Shown: positions 23,101-34,060, counted from the stretch's first letter. The stretch is DNA of 64,000 nt from Mesostigma viride (GCA_009746045.1 RPFO01000041.1:5050420-5114419); one strand, 5' to 3'. A program made the numbers and translations. The notes: generated by a model not told the origin, from the letters alone.

Positions 23101-24204
23101 TTTCCAAGGACTACTGCCGTTATTCTAATTTTTTTTTCTTGCATTGCTATCTTGCTTTGTATACGATGTGCATGCAGGCGGCCCTTGTGCAGCGACCTCT
23201 CATGGCTCAAAGACTGGATCGGACTCAACCAGCAGCCGCTGGTCCCGGAGCTTGTCCAGGCTGCAGCAGCCGGCGTGCAGCTCAAGGCTGAGGAGTATGA
23301 TAGGGTGCACTTGTACGGTTTCAATTACCGGACAAAAGAAGCTGACAGGAAGCAAGCATGGCGGACTGCAAACTGTGGTGTAGCCTACCATAAGGAGGGA
23401 AGCAGCACTCAGTACGGCTACCTGACCCACATTCTCGTGGCGAAGCTGGTGCAGCCGGTGGGGCAGTGGACTCAACAGCTTGTGCTGAGAGTAGAGCTTT
23501 TCGATGCATCGGAGGTGGCTTACATTCGGGATCAACGCTTGGTGTTGGTCCGCAGCGCCGAGGCACCACGCACGGCAAAGCTAGTGTGGCCAACATCTGT
23601 TAGCTCTGTTGGGTTTGTGCTGGACCCACGGCATCAGCCCCAGCTTTCGGTCATTCACTGCAAGCTGCCCCGTCACCTGGCAACCGGGTGGGCTTTGGAG
23701 AACGAGTTTTTCCAAAGCACGGCGACAAGGTGGCAGGAAGACATCAGGTACTTCCCACCTGAGCCGCCCGCTGAACGGCCGCCCGCTGAACCGCCGCCCG
23801 CTGATCCGCCGCCCGCGCCAGCGAGCACGGCGGCACGACCTTCACGCGCAGCCCCGCCGCGCAAGAAAAAGAAGCCGCCCGATGAACGGCAGCCCGCGCC
23901 GGCAGCCACGGCGGCAGGACCTTCACGCGCAGCCCCGCCTCGCAAGAAAAAGAAGCCGCCCGCTGAACGGCAGCCCGCGCCGGCAACCACGGCGGCAGAA
24001 CCCTCACGCGCAGCCCCGCCTCGCAAGAGAAAGAAGAAATCTGAGGCTTTGGCGCCTGCATCACACAAGGGGAAGGAGCCCATGCCCCCATTGCGCACAA
24101 GTGCACGCGCGCGCACGGTCAGGGACTATAGAGAACAAACCCCTAGCAACAAGGGGAATGACAGTGATTTTAACGGTAGTGATGCCAAGGATGATTCTGA
24201 TTGA
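20113..24204 (+). CDS. E1 TNP2-type CACTA transposase
   Basis: Six exons by GT-AG signals: 20113-20726, 20886-21594, 21723-21974, 22131-22654, 22820-23022, 23178-24204. Exon 1 carries the TNP2 zinc region (CPCEGYLYKD, CPLCKLSRYE). Exon 2 has the conserved FLLNFDGVCP block with a likely catalytic Asp. Exon 3 has four PPPEGD repeats and a basic run. Exon 4 has the helical core. Exon 6 has GFNYRT and a tail of three copies of a Pro/Ala/Lys-rich unit with RKKKKPP. Splice phases agree at the junctions from exon 1 to exon 6. A one-base frame change near 21205 breaks exon 2, so this copy is damaged unless it is a sequencing error. AATAAA lies at 24276. Confidence 0.85.
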
Positions 24205-24275
24205 TGCTGCTGCGCCAGCATTTTGCGGCCTCATGAGATGCTGCACACAAGTGTAATCATGCCGATATTATGTTG

Positions 24276-24281
24276 AATAAA
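24276..24281 (+). promoter_or_regulatory. Polyadenylation signal of the TNP2 gene
   Basis: AATAAA 72 bases after the stop codon. Confidence 0.7.
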
Positions 24282-24339
24282 GATGCATCATTCATTGTTT
24301 GGGCCTAAACTGACTTGTTGTCGGTTCAGCCCTTGTATT

Positions 24340-24722
24340 TTTTACCACTTTTGTGCTCGTCGTGGTGTTCTTTTTACCACTTTGGCCACTTTTACCACTT
24401 TTTATCACTTTTTACCACTTTTTACCACTTTTTACCACTTTTTACCACTTTTTACCACCGTTTTCCACCTTTTACCACTTTTACCACTTCCGTGGCCGTG
24501 TTTTAGGTGGTAAAAGTCGCTTTTTTTATCACTTTTTATCACTTTTTATCACTTTTTATCACTTTTTATCACTTTTTATCACTTTTTATCACTTTTTACC
24601 ACTTTTTATCACTTTTTACCACTTTATACCACCTTTTGGGTGGTTTTGGGTGGTAAAAAGTGATAAAAAGTTATCAAAAGCGATAAAAAGTGATAAAAAG
24701 TGATAAAAGTGGTATTTTTTAC
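24340..24722. repeat. E1 right subterminal repeat array
   Basis: Direct copies of TTTTTACCAC and TTTTTATCAC (10-bp period), with inverted copies AGTGATAAAA near 24655-24710. This mirrors the left array in inverted orientation. Confidence 0.85.
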
Positions 24723-24743
24723 CACCCCTGAGTTCCTAGTGCA

Positions 24744-25739
24744 CAATGTCCACCGCTCTCTTTGTAGACCACTGCCGTGACGATGCCGCTACCAGTCGCT
24801 TGCTGCCACTCTGACAGCTGCAGTTGCTCTTTCCGGTCTCAGTCGTTCTACAAGCCGCAATACACGTCCTTGACGTCCAGCCCTTGCAGACCACTACCAC
24901 CTCAAGCGTGGCAGGGAAAACGACAGGCTGCTCCTGGCTCTGACGAATATGCCGACCAAAACGCTCATCCGGAAATGCTGCCAAGCAACGAGGGCACAGG
25001 CTATAAATCCTCAAACCCACACCAGTCCAGGCAAAGCTAAATTCCTCGCCGACTGGACAGATCTGGTTGCCGAAACGCACGGGTTGTCTCGCTTGCCGCT
25101 TTCACTACCGCTAGCGTCACCAAAGCCCCTTCGCCATAGCTTTAACTAGCCACGATGCGAGCAAACACCCGGCGCCACCTAGCGACATCACAGCAACTTC
25201 GCCCAAGAAAGTCCCGAGCACGTAGCGAGACCCACTAAACCCGTCAATCAGGCCGTCTCGACATCATATTATAACACTGTCTCCGCCCTGCCGAGCACCG
25301 AGGAAAACAACCGCCTGCAGCCTAGCTCGCCTGGCGTCATTGCTTCTCGTGCCTGTCGCAGAGCAGAAACCACTGCTCCCGGAGCTCTTCACAAAAACAC
25401 GGAACAATAATACGATTTAGCGACTCCGGCCAGGCAGCTGCTGTAAGCTCCTGGTCCTTGTCGCGACTGTTAGGACCTAGGTCGCTTGGCTTGCAACCTT
25501 TGCTCCTCGCCCCAGGTAACGCTCTCGCTGGCTTGCTCACTCCAAGTGACAACCACGGTGCGTCGGCAAAGAACTGCCTTGACCTGCCTTAGGCCATAGC
25601 TTTATGTTACCTCATTTCCATCGTGCCCTAAGGCATCTCCCGTCGGCCTCGCACAGTGCACCGCTACCTTGCCAGAGCTCGGCTTACCGCTACCTTGCAT
25701 CCTTGCTGCAGGCAGCGTTAAGGACCTCTGACATCCCGT
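24744..25739 (-). other. Element B leader / 5' LTR region, right side of E1
   Basis: No gene recognised. By order it is the minus-strand leader of B and the U5 side of its LTR. Short frames occur on both strands but none keeps register with the sequence left of E1. The internal LTR boundary cannot be fixed without the matching copy. Confidence 0.4.
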
Positions 25740-26083
25740 GACTAGGTATCACCAGTTCCTGTCACAGCTCTGCACGGATGCGTATCCTTGCAGAGCCCGC
25801 GACTGGCCTACTGGTCTCTACTTAGCCACAGGACCGTTGCGTCCTCAGCCTCCGTGGACCTTAATTTAGTCACGTGATGGTCCAGGCTAAGCCTGTGCAG
25901 GCCCTGCCTGCCACGTGTCCTGTCCACGGCGACCTCGGTGTGCACTGCCGCTGCCGCCGGTCGGCAGTACTTCGGGACCTGATAACTCTCACGTCCCTTG
26001 TCTGTTTCAGGCGGTCAGCACGGCGTTAAAAAGGTCTCCTCATCCTGGATCCAACTAGCACATGGGCGTCCCAATATGCTAAC
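25740..26083 (-). repeat. Element B 5' LTR, outer end
   Basis: Similar to 37640-38033, sharing the blocks CTAAGCCTGTGCAGGC, GCCACGTGTCCTGTCCAC, CCCTTGTCTGTTTCAG and GCGGTCAGCACGGCGTT, and ending with ATGCTAACT in both. In D this end lies next to a pyrimidine run (a minus-strand polypurine tract), which marks it as the LTR start. Here the boundary abuts gypsy integrase sequence at about 26084, so B was inserted into G. Confidence 0.6.
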
Positions 26084-26596
26084 TTGGCCAGAACAGCAGG
26101 GAAGAGGGATGCTCGGACGCCGCCCATTGAGGTGGGCGACTGGGTCCTGGTGGAGGGCCCGCAGATCAGACGGTTTGCTCACAAGGTGGAGAAGGAGCTG
26201 AAGACGAAGCTCCGTCCCATGTTCCTGGGCCCCTACAAGGTCCTCGACAAGTTCGACGAGGTCATGTTCCAGGTGGACATCCCTGTGTCGTGGAACCTCA
26301 CATCTAACCGGTTCCATCGCGACCAGCTCAAGCTGTACCACCAGAACACCATCCAGGGCCGGGTAAATCCCCCAGCCCCGCTGGAGTTCAACCCGGACAC
26401 GGGGGAACAGGAGGACGAGGTGGCGGAGATTATGGGGCACCGGGACATCAAGCGAGGACGCGGGGTCCAACGACAATATCGCGTGCGATGGAGATTTGCA
26501 CAGCACGAGTCAGAGGACTCCTGGCGCACCGCGGCTGAGTTAGCCGGGTGCGCTCGTTTATTAGAGGCGTACAAGAAGACGCACCACTTACGATAG
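26084..26596 (+). pseudogene. Element G: gypsy integrase C-terminus with chromodomain (5' truncated by B)
   Basis: The frame encodes the end of a Ty3/gypsy pol: the integrase GPY-type region (VGDWVLVEGP, then LGPYKVL, NRFHRDQLKLYH) followed by a chromodomain at about residues 113-165 (AEIMGHRDIKRGRGVQRQYRVRW, then SEDSWRTAAELAG). Chromodomains at the integrase tail define chromoviruses and direct insertion to chromatin. The rest of gag and pol lies left of the window, beyond B. It ends at 26596, 97 bp before the next frame. Confidence 0.85.
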
Positions 26597-26693
26597 AGGA
26601 CTCCACACGATGCAGGAAGTGAGGGTGAGGGTGGTGTGTGAGCCAGGTATCCAGGTGCACGTCGACTGATGCCTCTGTTGTTGTGTGTTGCTT

Positions 26694-27557
26694 ATGCAGG
26701 GGGACGCCGCGGAGGCGCTTCCCAGATACCCGACTTCCAGGGCCGCGGAGGCAGCAGACACCGACATACCTGATGCAGAGGGGGCGCAGAGCGAGGAGGA
26801 ATTAGTTTACCTGGAGATGCCAGATCCAGAGTCCCCTGAGCCGTACCGTCAGCAGTTTGGACCGGTACCTGCGCGCGGTGAGCCTCCGGCGACAGAGGCA
26901 AGGACGCAGATAGCTCGCGGAGAGCCTGCGGTCCGAGGCGCCACTTCAGGGGCTGGTGGGTCAGGTCGCGGGACGCGCCGGCCGGTTGGGCCACCAGCTG
27001 GGCGCGGCAACATTCGGGAGGCGCCGACCGGGCCGGTGGCACCAGACGCGCGCACCTTGCAGTTGGTGAGAGAGATAAACGAGGAGACCTTCGACCCTCG
27101 CTTGTTTCTGCGCGACTACGGCAAGGATGGTGAGACATTATTCGAGCGGCGACGTCGGCGCTATAATAAGATGCCATCCGACCTTCGGGCCGACTCGATT
27201 CTGTCGCGCGTCAGTCGATTTCCGTTGGATCAATTTCGGTTGTACCTCCGGAGACATGTGGGGTTCAAGGTGGAGACCCGCACCGCGGTGCGAGACGGCG
27301 TGGTGACCGGCGCGGCTTGGGAAACCCACGAGAGGGAGTGTCTTTGTAACCAGTGTATCACCACCATCGAGGCAGGCCTGGCCTTCCCGCAATTGCTGCT
27401 TTTCCTAGTCCCAAAGGCGGGGCGAGATATCCTGAGGAACCGGTTTCCTCGCTCGGTACCTTCCTTTGGAAGGGGCATTGCGGGGGGAGAAGTGCCAACG
27501 GGAGGGGCAGTATTCTCTCCGGATGGCATTGGATCGCATCGCGAAGATGGAAAATGA
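26694..27557 (+). CDS. Element G ORF downstream of pol, unknown function
   Basis: ATG at 26694, 287 residues. The N-terminal third is acidic and proline-rich; the middle is Gly/Arg/Pro-rich; the C-terminal half (from about residue 110) looks folded, with LFLRDYGKDGETLFERRRRRY, LDQFRLYLRRHVGFK and a CLCNQC pair. I do not recognise it. The position between the chromodomain and the 3' LTR is where some retrotransposons carry an extra, env-position ORF. It overlaps the next frame by 35 bp, and ATGCAG at its start also looks like a splice acceptor. Confidence 0.5.
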   Translation: MQGDAAEALPRYPTSRAAEAADTDIPDAEGAQSEEELVYLEMPDPESPEPYRQQFGPVPARGEPPATEARTQIARGEPAVRGATSGAGGSGRGTRRPVGPPAGRGNIREAPTGPVAPDARTLQLVREINEETFDPRLFLRDYGKDGETLFERRRRRYNKMPSDLRADSILSRVSRFPLDQFRLYLRRHVGFKVETRTAVRDGVVTGAAWETHERECLCNQCITTIEAGLAFPQLLLFLVPKAGRDILRNRFPRSVPSFGRGIAGGEVPTGGAVFSPDGIGSHREDGK

Positions 27558-28020
27558 GGACCAAGACAGCGGGAGCGACGGCTATGATTCAGACGACTCT
27601 CCCCTACGTCCTCCCCCACGTTCTCCCCCACGTTCTCCCCCACGTGACGCTCAACCCCGGGACCCTCCTCCGCGGATGGACGGTCCAGGACACCGTCCTG
27701 AGGCGCGTTACGACGCGCCCCCGCCCGCGACGGGTTGGGGACGGCAGCCCAGCCGGGATCACCGGCCAACTCAGGCGGCGACAGGATGGAGTGATTGGAA
27801 TTGGCCAGCTACACGGCGCGAGCCAGACCGACCTGTTCCCCGCCGTTCGCCCTCGCCGCGTTCGCGATCGCAACCAGTACCAAGGGTCGAAGAGCGACCC
27901 ACTCGACGGTCGTCACCGCCCCGACCCAACCGTCAGGACGATCAGCAATGGAAGCGAACATGGGAGGCCGCACGCGACCTTGAGCGGGAGGCAGCGCAGC
28001 GGCGGCGGCGGGAGACGGTG
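27523..28020 (+). CDS. Element G second downstream ORF, first part (split by E2)
   Basis: ATG at 27523 in the +1 frame relative to the preceding ORF, overlapping its end. 166 codons up to the E2 insertion: acidic start (MENEDQDSGSD), then Arg/Pro/Ser-rich disorder with PPRSPP repeats, then a charged helix. At 28018-28020 the Val codon is followed directly by CACTAGG of E2, which introduces a stop. The frame continues without shift at 34395. Confidence 0.55.
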
Positions 28021-28039
28021 CACTAGGAACTCAGATTCT

Positions 28040-28405
28040 GAGATTTTTCTCAAAACCCTCAATTTTCTCACCCTTTGTGAGAATTTTTTGAGAAAATTGA
28101 GAAAAATCTCAATTTTTTCCCGCAAACACTAGCAAAAAAATCTCACCAGGGTGAGATTTTGGTGAGAAAAAGGGGGTTTTGGTGAGATTGGGGTGAGAAA
28201 AAACCCTAAAGTGAGAAAAAAGGTGAGAATGGGTGAGAAAAAGTGAGAAAATTGAGAAAATTGAGAAGTTTCTCACCAAGAGTATAACACGAGAAAAATC
28301 ACAAGTCAACGTGGTGAGAAATTTCTCACCAAGAGTGTAACACGAGAAAAATCACAAGTCAACATGGTGAGAAATTCCTCACCAAGAGTGAAACACGAGA
28401 AAAAT
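28040..28405. repeat. E2 left subterminal repeats
   Basis: Arrays of GTGAGAAA and TTTCTCAC in both orientations, followed by about three copies of a 54-bp unit (28268-28405) containing CACGAGAAAAATCACAAGTC. Confidence 0.85.
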
Positions 28406-28411
28406 CATGAG

Positions 28412-28417
28412 CTTTAT
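28412..28417 (-). promoter_or_regulatory. Polyadenylation signal for the E2 TNP2 remnant
   Basis: AATAAA on the minus strand, about 115 nt after the stop at 28533. Confidence 0.6.
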
Positions 28418-28532
28418 TTCATTAAGTCCTTGACGTGAAAAAAAACTCGACACCACTAAGGTGCATTATAGGGTTATCATACAATATAAAACAGCACATC
28501 ATTCCATAAACAGTGCTGTCATGCCCATTATA

Positions 28533-28887
28533 TCAAAAGTCATCTGCTTCAGAACTGCTGTCCGAGGGGTTGCTTGCATCAACATCTTCTGATGACATAG
28601 TGTCATCCCCACTAGTGTCGCAACAGTTCACAGCTTTACGCTGCCTTCCACTGGCCCTCTTTGCCATAGGGACCTCCTCAATTACAACGGTGGGCTGGCT
28701 AGGTCCAGCATCTGTAGGAGCAGCCTCCGTGCGGTAGTTGAACCCATGTATCCTGACTTTGTGGAAAGAATCCGCGTAGCGCTTCACGCCCCCACACGCA
28801 GCTACAATGCCTTGCGGCACAAGCGGCGTCAGGTTTAATGATGCCCATGCAATCACGTTGAACGTTGTGTCAGCACAGCGATCTCGC
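28533..28887 (-). pseudogene. E2 TNP2 last exon (remnant)
   Basis: Minus strand. It starts after the acceptor GAATGCAG at 28888-28895 and ends in a stop at 28533. It matches the start of E1 exon 6 in order and motif: RRDRCADTT, LNLTPLVPQG, then HKVRIHGFNYRT (E1 has VHLYGFNYRT). After this the two diverge, and E2 has a short acidic Ser-rich tail with a basic patch (KRASGRQRK) rather than the long E1 tail. Catalytic exons are missing from E2, so it cannot mobilise itself. Confidence 0.75.
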
Positions 28888-28916
28888 CTGCATTCAAACA
28901 AACGCACACACCCAGC

Positions 28917-29336
28917 AATCGGGGTTCTTTGAACGGAGTTTCTTCTATACGTGAATGCGGGAACAAGAGGCCGCTGGATGAGCGGCTTATATGTCGTAGT
29001 GTTTTCTCGTAGCTGTTTGGCTAGAGCTTTTGTGATTAGTAGATGCAGTATAGTGCATGGTTGAAAAATGAATTAAATAAAATGTGCGTTCCGCGCTTGG
29101 GTTGATTATACCCGGGCGGAACGGGGCGTGAGGTGCAGTGCCCCTGAAAAGAACAACCTACGCATTATTTAATACTAGCCGTGCAGATTCGGGATATTCT
29201 ACCCCCGGTCTGTACGGTTAGCGTCTTACTAGCATCACTGAACATAAGGGTTTAATGACGTCAGTTAGCTAGGGATAAGGGAGGTTTTGCGACTAAAAGC
29301 CGCTCTGGCTGGTTTTGTCGGCCTCTTTCTTTGCTC
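28917..29336. repeat. 420-bp direct repeat, copy 1 (inside the E2 intron)
   Basis: Appears identical to 30301-30720. Starts AATCGGGGTTC and ends CTTTGCTC. It holds a near-palindrome (GTTCCGCGCTTGGG / CCCGGGCGGAAC). Confidence 0.85.
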
Positions 29337-30300
29337 GTTGTCGTTGCGGCGGCAGCCGCAGCTATGGGTGCTGCGGAGCAAAATCCCAAAAGCACTGGTT
29401 GCACCGGCCACTTGGCCAGTGGTGAGACTTCCAGTTGTTAACCGGCCAGGCGTAGTTCCTCGCCCGGTTAACTAAAAGAAAAGAAAATGATTACCTCCGG
29501 TCCGCACCTTTTCCCCAGCTTGGGGTCTTTGGTGGGCCGGGTGCCGTGACAGGTGCTCAACTGTCGCTTGGTCGGCCCAGTGCGCGAGCTGGTGCTCCGT
29601 ACCTGGGGATGCTTGCACCCCGGGTTGGAGCCGGATGGCTGGCACTGGCGACCCGTGTCTCGGTCCGCGGCCTGCGGCTTTTTCTTCGGAAATTGCTGCT
29701 GGCCAGCAAACTTTGCAATTGCCTTCCGCCGAGGGGGGGTGGTTGGGGCTGGGGACGGCGATGGGAAAAGCGCCTAAGCTAGAAATTTTTTCCCCACGCA
29801 TAGAAACCTCGGGGGGAATGCGGTCTTGGCTGAACGGACTCTCGTTCAGCCAGGTGCCTGCATGGGGCTGTGGCCTCGGGCATCCGGGCTGGCGGGGCCT
29901 GGGCTAGGTCCACGTTTTTTCTCGAAGCACCCCGGGTCTATGGGGAGACGGCCATAGCGGTACCGACTCGGGGCCCCGAGAGGGGTCATGATAGGCTGGC
30001 CGTGCGCAATCGCAGTGCAAATGCGCTGGGCCTTTTTGGGCCTGGCCATGCATCCACAGCCGCCGGGCACACGCCTCCCGATGTGGGGGGGCTCCCGTTT
30101 TGCGGCAGGGCGGTCACTTGTGACAACGAGCAAGGTGGAGTGCGGCTTCAAGGGAAAGCCAGGGCGGGGGTGATTGGGCAACGTACTTCATGAAGGGCCT
30201 TGAACGGCGTGCCTCCGGGCATGTCAATAGTGTCACAAATATGCTTCCACTTATTGTTTTAATGAAGATGCTGGTTTTTGTGGGAGCTACGTGGGACATG
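29337..30300. other. Sequence between the 420-bp direct repeats
   Basis: 964 bp. No confident gene. A minus-strand frame (29801-29472) has CKVCWPAA and Gln/Pro-rich sequence and could be a gag-like scrap, but this is weak. AACCGGCCAGGCG / CGCCCGGTTAA form a short inverted repeat near 29440-29470. Confidence 0.4.
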
Positions 30301-30720
30301 AATCGGGGTTCTTTGAACGGAGTTTCTTCTATACGTGAATGCGGGAACAAGAGGCCGCTGGATGAGCGGCTTATATGTCGTAGTGTTTTCTCGTAGCTGT
30401 TTGGCTAGAGCTTTTGTGATTAGTAGATGCAGTATAGTGCATGGTTGAAAAATGAATTAAATAAAATGTGCGTTCCGCGCTTGGGTTGATTATACCCGGG
30501 CGGAACGGGGCGTGAGGTGCAGTGCCCCTGAAAAGAACAACCTACGCATTATTTAATACTAGCCGTGCAGATTCGGGATATTCTACCCCCGGTCTGTACG
30601 GTTAGCGTCTTACTAGCATCACTGAACATAAGGGTTTAATGACGTCAGTTAGCTAGGGATAAGGGAGGTTTTGCGACTAAAAGCCGCTCTGGCTGGTTTT
30701 GTCGGCCTCTTTCTTTGCTC
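30301..30720. repeat. 420-bp direct repeat, copy 2
   Basis: Partner of 28917-29336. Flanking bases give no target-site duplication and the ends lack TG...CA, so this is either an unusual LTR pair or a partial tandem duplication with a 1384-bp period. Confidence 0.85.
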
Positions 30721-31000
30721 CCCACCCACCCACCCTTGTCTTGGTTGCCTCTTGTCTTGGTTATTATTGCAAGTATCGGTTATTAAAAAAAATAGAACAG
30801 ATACAACACAGGACGCTTTTACTGGCGGCAAGATCATGGCACCCGGATGGGTAAAACCAAACAAACTAGATATTAATTACTAGGGCTGGCTTTGTGACAG
30901 TAAAACATGATTGGCTAATCCCAAGGCGCCTTTCAACTGGACTGAATTAAAATAACCAAAGCAGACGGCGTAAGTAGCATTTGCAAAACACAAGGCTCAC

Positions 31001-31077
31001 CAGTAGGCCTCGTCGCCATTCGCAGGGTCGCTGTAATCAGCCTTGGGAAGGGCATCTTCTACCAGCAAATCCCTTGC
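31001..31077 (-). pseudogene. E2 TNP2 penultimate exon (remnant)
   Basis: Minus strand, ending in donor CTACTG|GTGAGC. It encodes a segment ending NGDEAYW that corresponds to the end of E1 exon 5 (also NGDEAYW, with the same splice phase). A 30-base stretch just to its right (31083-31110) repeats the acceptor and start of the last exon, showing local duplication. The intron to the last exon holds the 420-bp direct repeats. Confidence 0.7.
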
Positions 31078-31110
31078 CGCGTTGTGTCAGCACAGCGATC
31101 CCCCCTGCAT

Positions 31111-31912
31111 CCAAACAAAGGCACACCGATAACCAAGAAAAGAGTATGCAAATGTGTAGCCTTGTTCATTGAAATTATGGCTGGCTTACGCAAAGAGCGA
31201 CTGTAAGATGACCTATACAGTGGGGCCGGAAACAGCTTGCTTGATCAGGGCGTGTTTTTCGAGCTTCACTGGCCGGGAGTGTCTAGTGGTGAGAACCATT
31301 GCTGCGATCGCTTTCCCACCATTTACGAGGAAATACCCGCAAATGAAAAACCACTGAAACGGTCTAGCTAGTCAGTCATTACATTAGCCACATGCCATCA
31401 TGCATGTTTCCAAACGTCCAAGAACTGCACACGGTGCAAATGCCATTTGCAGTGCAAAAATCCAGAGGACACGACCTCATTGCTTCATATTTGTATGCAG
31501 AAGAATAAAAAAGTAACATGCATTAATGGCCCGCATGCATAAAGGGCCTGAATTCTGATGCGGGCCCAACGGCAGCACCGCCATAGCAGATAAGGGCCCG
31601 CAGTCTGATGCGGGCCCCACGGCACCACCGCCATAGCAGAGCTCGAAGGTCGTGGTGCGCGTGAAACGTACGTATGCCCTTTGTCGGTAGGTGCCGTTGG
31701 GGTCAAATTGGGTGCCGCCAAAATCGGGCCGACGCGTCAAAAGACTGAGGCCGTCGATGAGTGCCATCATGCGGCTTGGGTCACTTCTGTCGGAGAACTT
31801 CAGCTAAGTTAACTTAACGCAAACCACTGGTCGCCCGCGTCGGGAACCGGCCCAACGGCTCTCCCGCAACAGAAAATTACGCGGCATACTGCATAAGTCG
31901 TCGGATTGTTAC
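31111..31912. other. E2 interior, no gene seen
   Basis: No supportable coding region. A duplicated short motif (GGGCC...GATGCGGGCCC...GGCA.CACCGCCATAGCAGA) occurs twice at about 31545-31640. Confidence 0.4.
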
Positions 31913-31913
31913 T

Positions 31914-32438
31914 GGGTTTTCACACTCGGTTGTTTTTCGGTCGAATTTCCGTTTTGGCCGGAAAAAATTCGACGAAACTTTTTCACACTGGGTTTTTCCG
32001 GTCCGAAACGGAAAAACGGGTCATTTCCGTTGATCCACCGTAATACCACTGAATTTGGCAAAATCAGGTGGAATTCAGTGGTATTGGGTGGTAGACCCCC
32101 AAATGAGTCTACCACCCAATACCACTGGAATTCCACCCCAATTGTGGCCGGGGGGGCGCCGCGCCACAAATTTTTACTTGTCCGACCCAATAGGATGCGT
32201 CCACCTGGACGGTCGAAATTCCCTTCGCATCAGGGTCGCATGCCCAATTCTGAACATGTCTGACCAGCCCACGGAAACAGCCGTAAAAAACTTGCCATTT
32301 TTTCGCATCCCGTACAGCGTGTCAAGCCCGGCGCGTGCACGGCCCTGTTCCGGCGCATACCACTTTTGGCCGAAAGTCCGCCGAATTTCGCCGGAGCGTC
32401 CAAACAATTCGACCGAAAAAACCCGAGTGTGAAAACCC
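31914..32438. mobile_element. MITE with internal hairpin
   Basis: 525 bp with terminal inverted repeats GGGTTTTCACACTCGG (left) and CCGAGTGTGAAAACCC (right), which continue imperfectly into TTTTTCGGTCGAATT. TGTTAC flanks both sides (31907-31912, with one extra T before the left end, and 32439-32444). The interior holds a second inverted repeat around 32072-32137 (AGTGGTATTGGGTGGTAGAC and complement). No coding frame. Superfamily not assignable from this alone. Confidence 0.8.
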
Positions 32439-33130
32439 TGTTACATTTCGACGGTCAAGATTTCATGATGAGGTTTTGCGTTCAATTTGCCGCAGTTTGC
32501 CGCCCAGAGAAAGTAGTCGTTGGACTCGTTGCCCACGATGAAACACAATCAAGCAAGCCGTTTCCGGCCCCATCGTGTAGGTCATGTAGTCGCTCTTCAC
32601 GTCAGCCAGCCGTAATTTCAATGCACAAGGCTACACACTATTTCCATCTCCATTCATATTCATAATCCTGCACGACTGACTCGAAAACGCGGACAAGATA
32701 ACGGCAGGCTCGAGCTACCATGGTCCGGATTCTCCCGATTTCTGGCCTGCGCTGGTTGTCTCCTTGATAATCAGCAACTCTCTCCGGTAAGAGATTTTCC
32801 GCAGTTTGGCTGTTTCGAAACGTTAATTAAGTGAGATGCCTTCGGATCAGGAGACTCACACAGCCGCGAAATCATGCCAAAGGTCCTATGTTCGATCCCT
32901 TGCTGGTAGCTTCTGAGCTTTCTTATTTTCTGTGTTCCGCGGAATCTCAGATTTGGGCCGCTAGCGTTTTCACGTTTGTTGCTTTCTGATCCGACGACAA
33001 CGTTGTGCCTTGCTCGTGTGACATCTGGCGCATGGTGTGATTCATGTGTATGGTGCTGCCTTGCCACATGGGGCTGCTTTGCCATAAGAGTGAGTGTTGG
33101 TTCATAAATCGTGTTCTACACATTTGCTGC
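32439..33130. other. E2 interior, no gene seen
   Basis: No gene. It includes a 26-base stretch at 32737-32762 (GATTTCTGGCCTGCGCTGG...) identical to 50667-50692 in E3. Confidence 0.4.
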
Positions 33131-33134
33131 ATGG

Positions 33135-33735
33135 ACCGTTAGGTGCTGGTGAGCGGCTCTTCCTTGTAGAATGGTGACGTCTATGTCAAGGATCTGATAT
33201 CTTTTTTTTTCTCTTGCATATTGTGTCGCGGTTTGCTTGGATTCATGCAGGCACCACGAGAATGGAATGGGAGCGGTTGCCATGCAGTGTTGATTTCCTT
33301 GTATGCCTCTTACTTGCAGGTAAACTGGACCGCCCAGGAGGAAGCTCGTGGTGGGAGGACTGACAGTGAGGATGGCAATGGCGATACCATGTCATCGGCG
33401 TCGAGCGTTGCAACACCATCCAAGGTTAGCTGCACTGCTTTCATTTTAGGGGGAATTATAGGTGTCATTTTTTTGGCATTTGAAGGTATAGATGTTTATC
33501 TGCAAGGGCCTGTTTTTTTTTCCCCCTCTTGCATGCATGGATGTGTGGAATTGTATGTTGATGGAATTATGATTTGCCATACACATTTGCTGCATGGATT
33601 GTTAGGTGGTGCTGAGCTCAAGATCCTTATAGAACGCTTACGTCTATGTCAAGGATCTGATTTCTTTTCCTCTTGCGTATATTGTGTCGGTTTGCTTGAT
33701 TTCTTGCAGGGACCACGAGAGTAAAATGCAAGCGG
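33135..33735 (+). pseudogene. E2 accessory-gene remnant with duplicated intron-exon unit
   Basis: Two copies (about 33135-33285 and 33600-33735) share GACGTCTATGTCAAGGATCTG and an acceptor-like CTTGCAG or CATGCAG followed by CACCACGAGA or GACCACGAGA. Between them, a probable exon (about 33321-33424) encodes an acidic Ser-rich segment (TDSEDGNGDTMSSASSV), followed by GTTAGC. E1 has a comparable acidic exon in its accessory gene. Function unknown. Confidence 0.35.
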
Positions 33736-34060
33736 TCCCACTTTCAAGTCAGCATGTGACGCCCTGTCGACCGGCCCGCTTTGTTAGCTAGCTATCATAT
33801 AGTATTTGATGAAAGGCATTGAATGCCGAAGATGTCATAACGCCATAACAGAGTGTGTTGAACAGGCATTGAATGCCGAAGATGTACATAACGCCATAAC
33901 AGTGTTGAATAGTTGAATCAACGGGTTCTTGCAGCTGTAAACATTAAAATTATTCAAACATTTAATGAAAAAATCATGATTGTTCGTGCTGTTTTGAACA
34001 GCGGTTGTTACTGGCACTGCATGCATGTGTCTGCTGCCAGCATATTGTATTATGGCTGTG
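33736..34060. other. E2 interior, small tandem duplication
   Basis: GGCATTGAATGCCGAAGATGT...CATAACGCCATAACAG is present twice (about 33816-33850 and 33866-33902). No gene seen. Confidence 0.45.

Larger units (their letters stand above)
16028..24741. mobile_element. E1, CACTA (EnSpm/CMC) DNA transposon
   Basis: 8714 bp beginning CACTAGGAACTCAG and ending CTGAGTTCCTAGTG, a 14-bp perfect terminal inverted repeat starting with the diagnostic CACTA. Flanks carry a 2-bp duplication CA (16026-16027, 24742-24743). Both ends hold dense subterminal arrays of GTGGTAAAA and TTTTTATCAC repeats. It encodes a TNP2-type transposase on the plus strand and a proline/lysine-repeat accessory protein on the minus strand, a two-gene arrangement typical of autonomous CACTA elements. 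It lies in the leader of element B. Confidence 0.92.

Noticed and set aside
28917-30720. Calling the 420-bp repeats a standard LTR retrotransposon
   Set aside because: No TG...CA ends, no target-site duplication, no primer site and no gag or pol frame between them.
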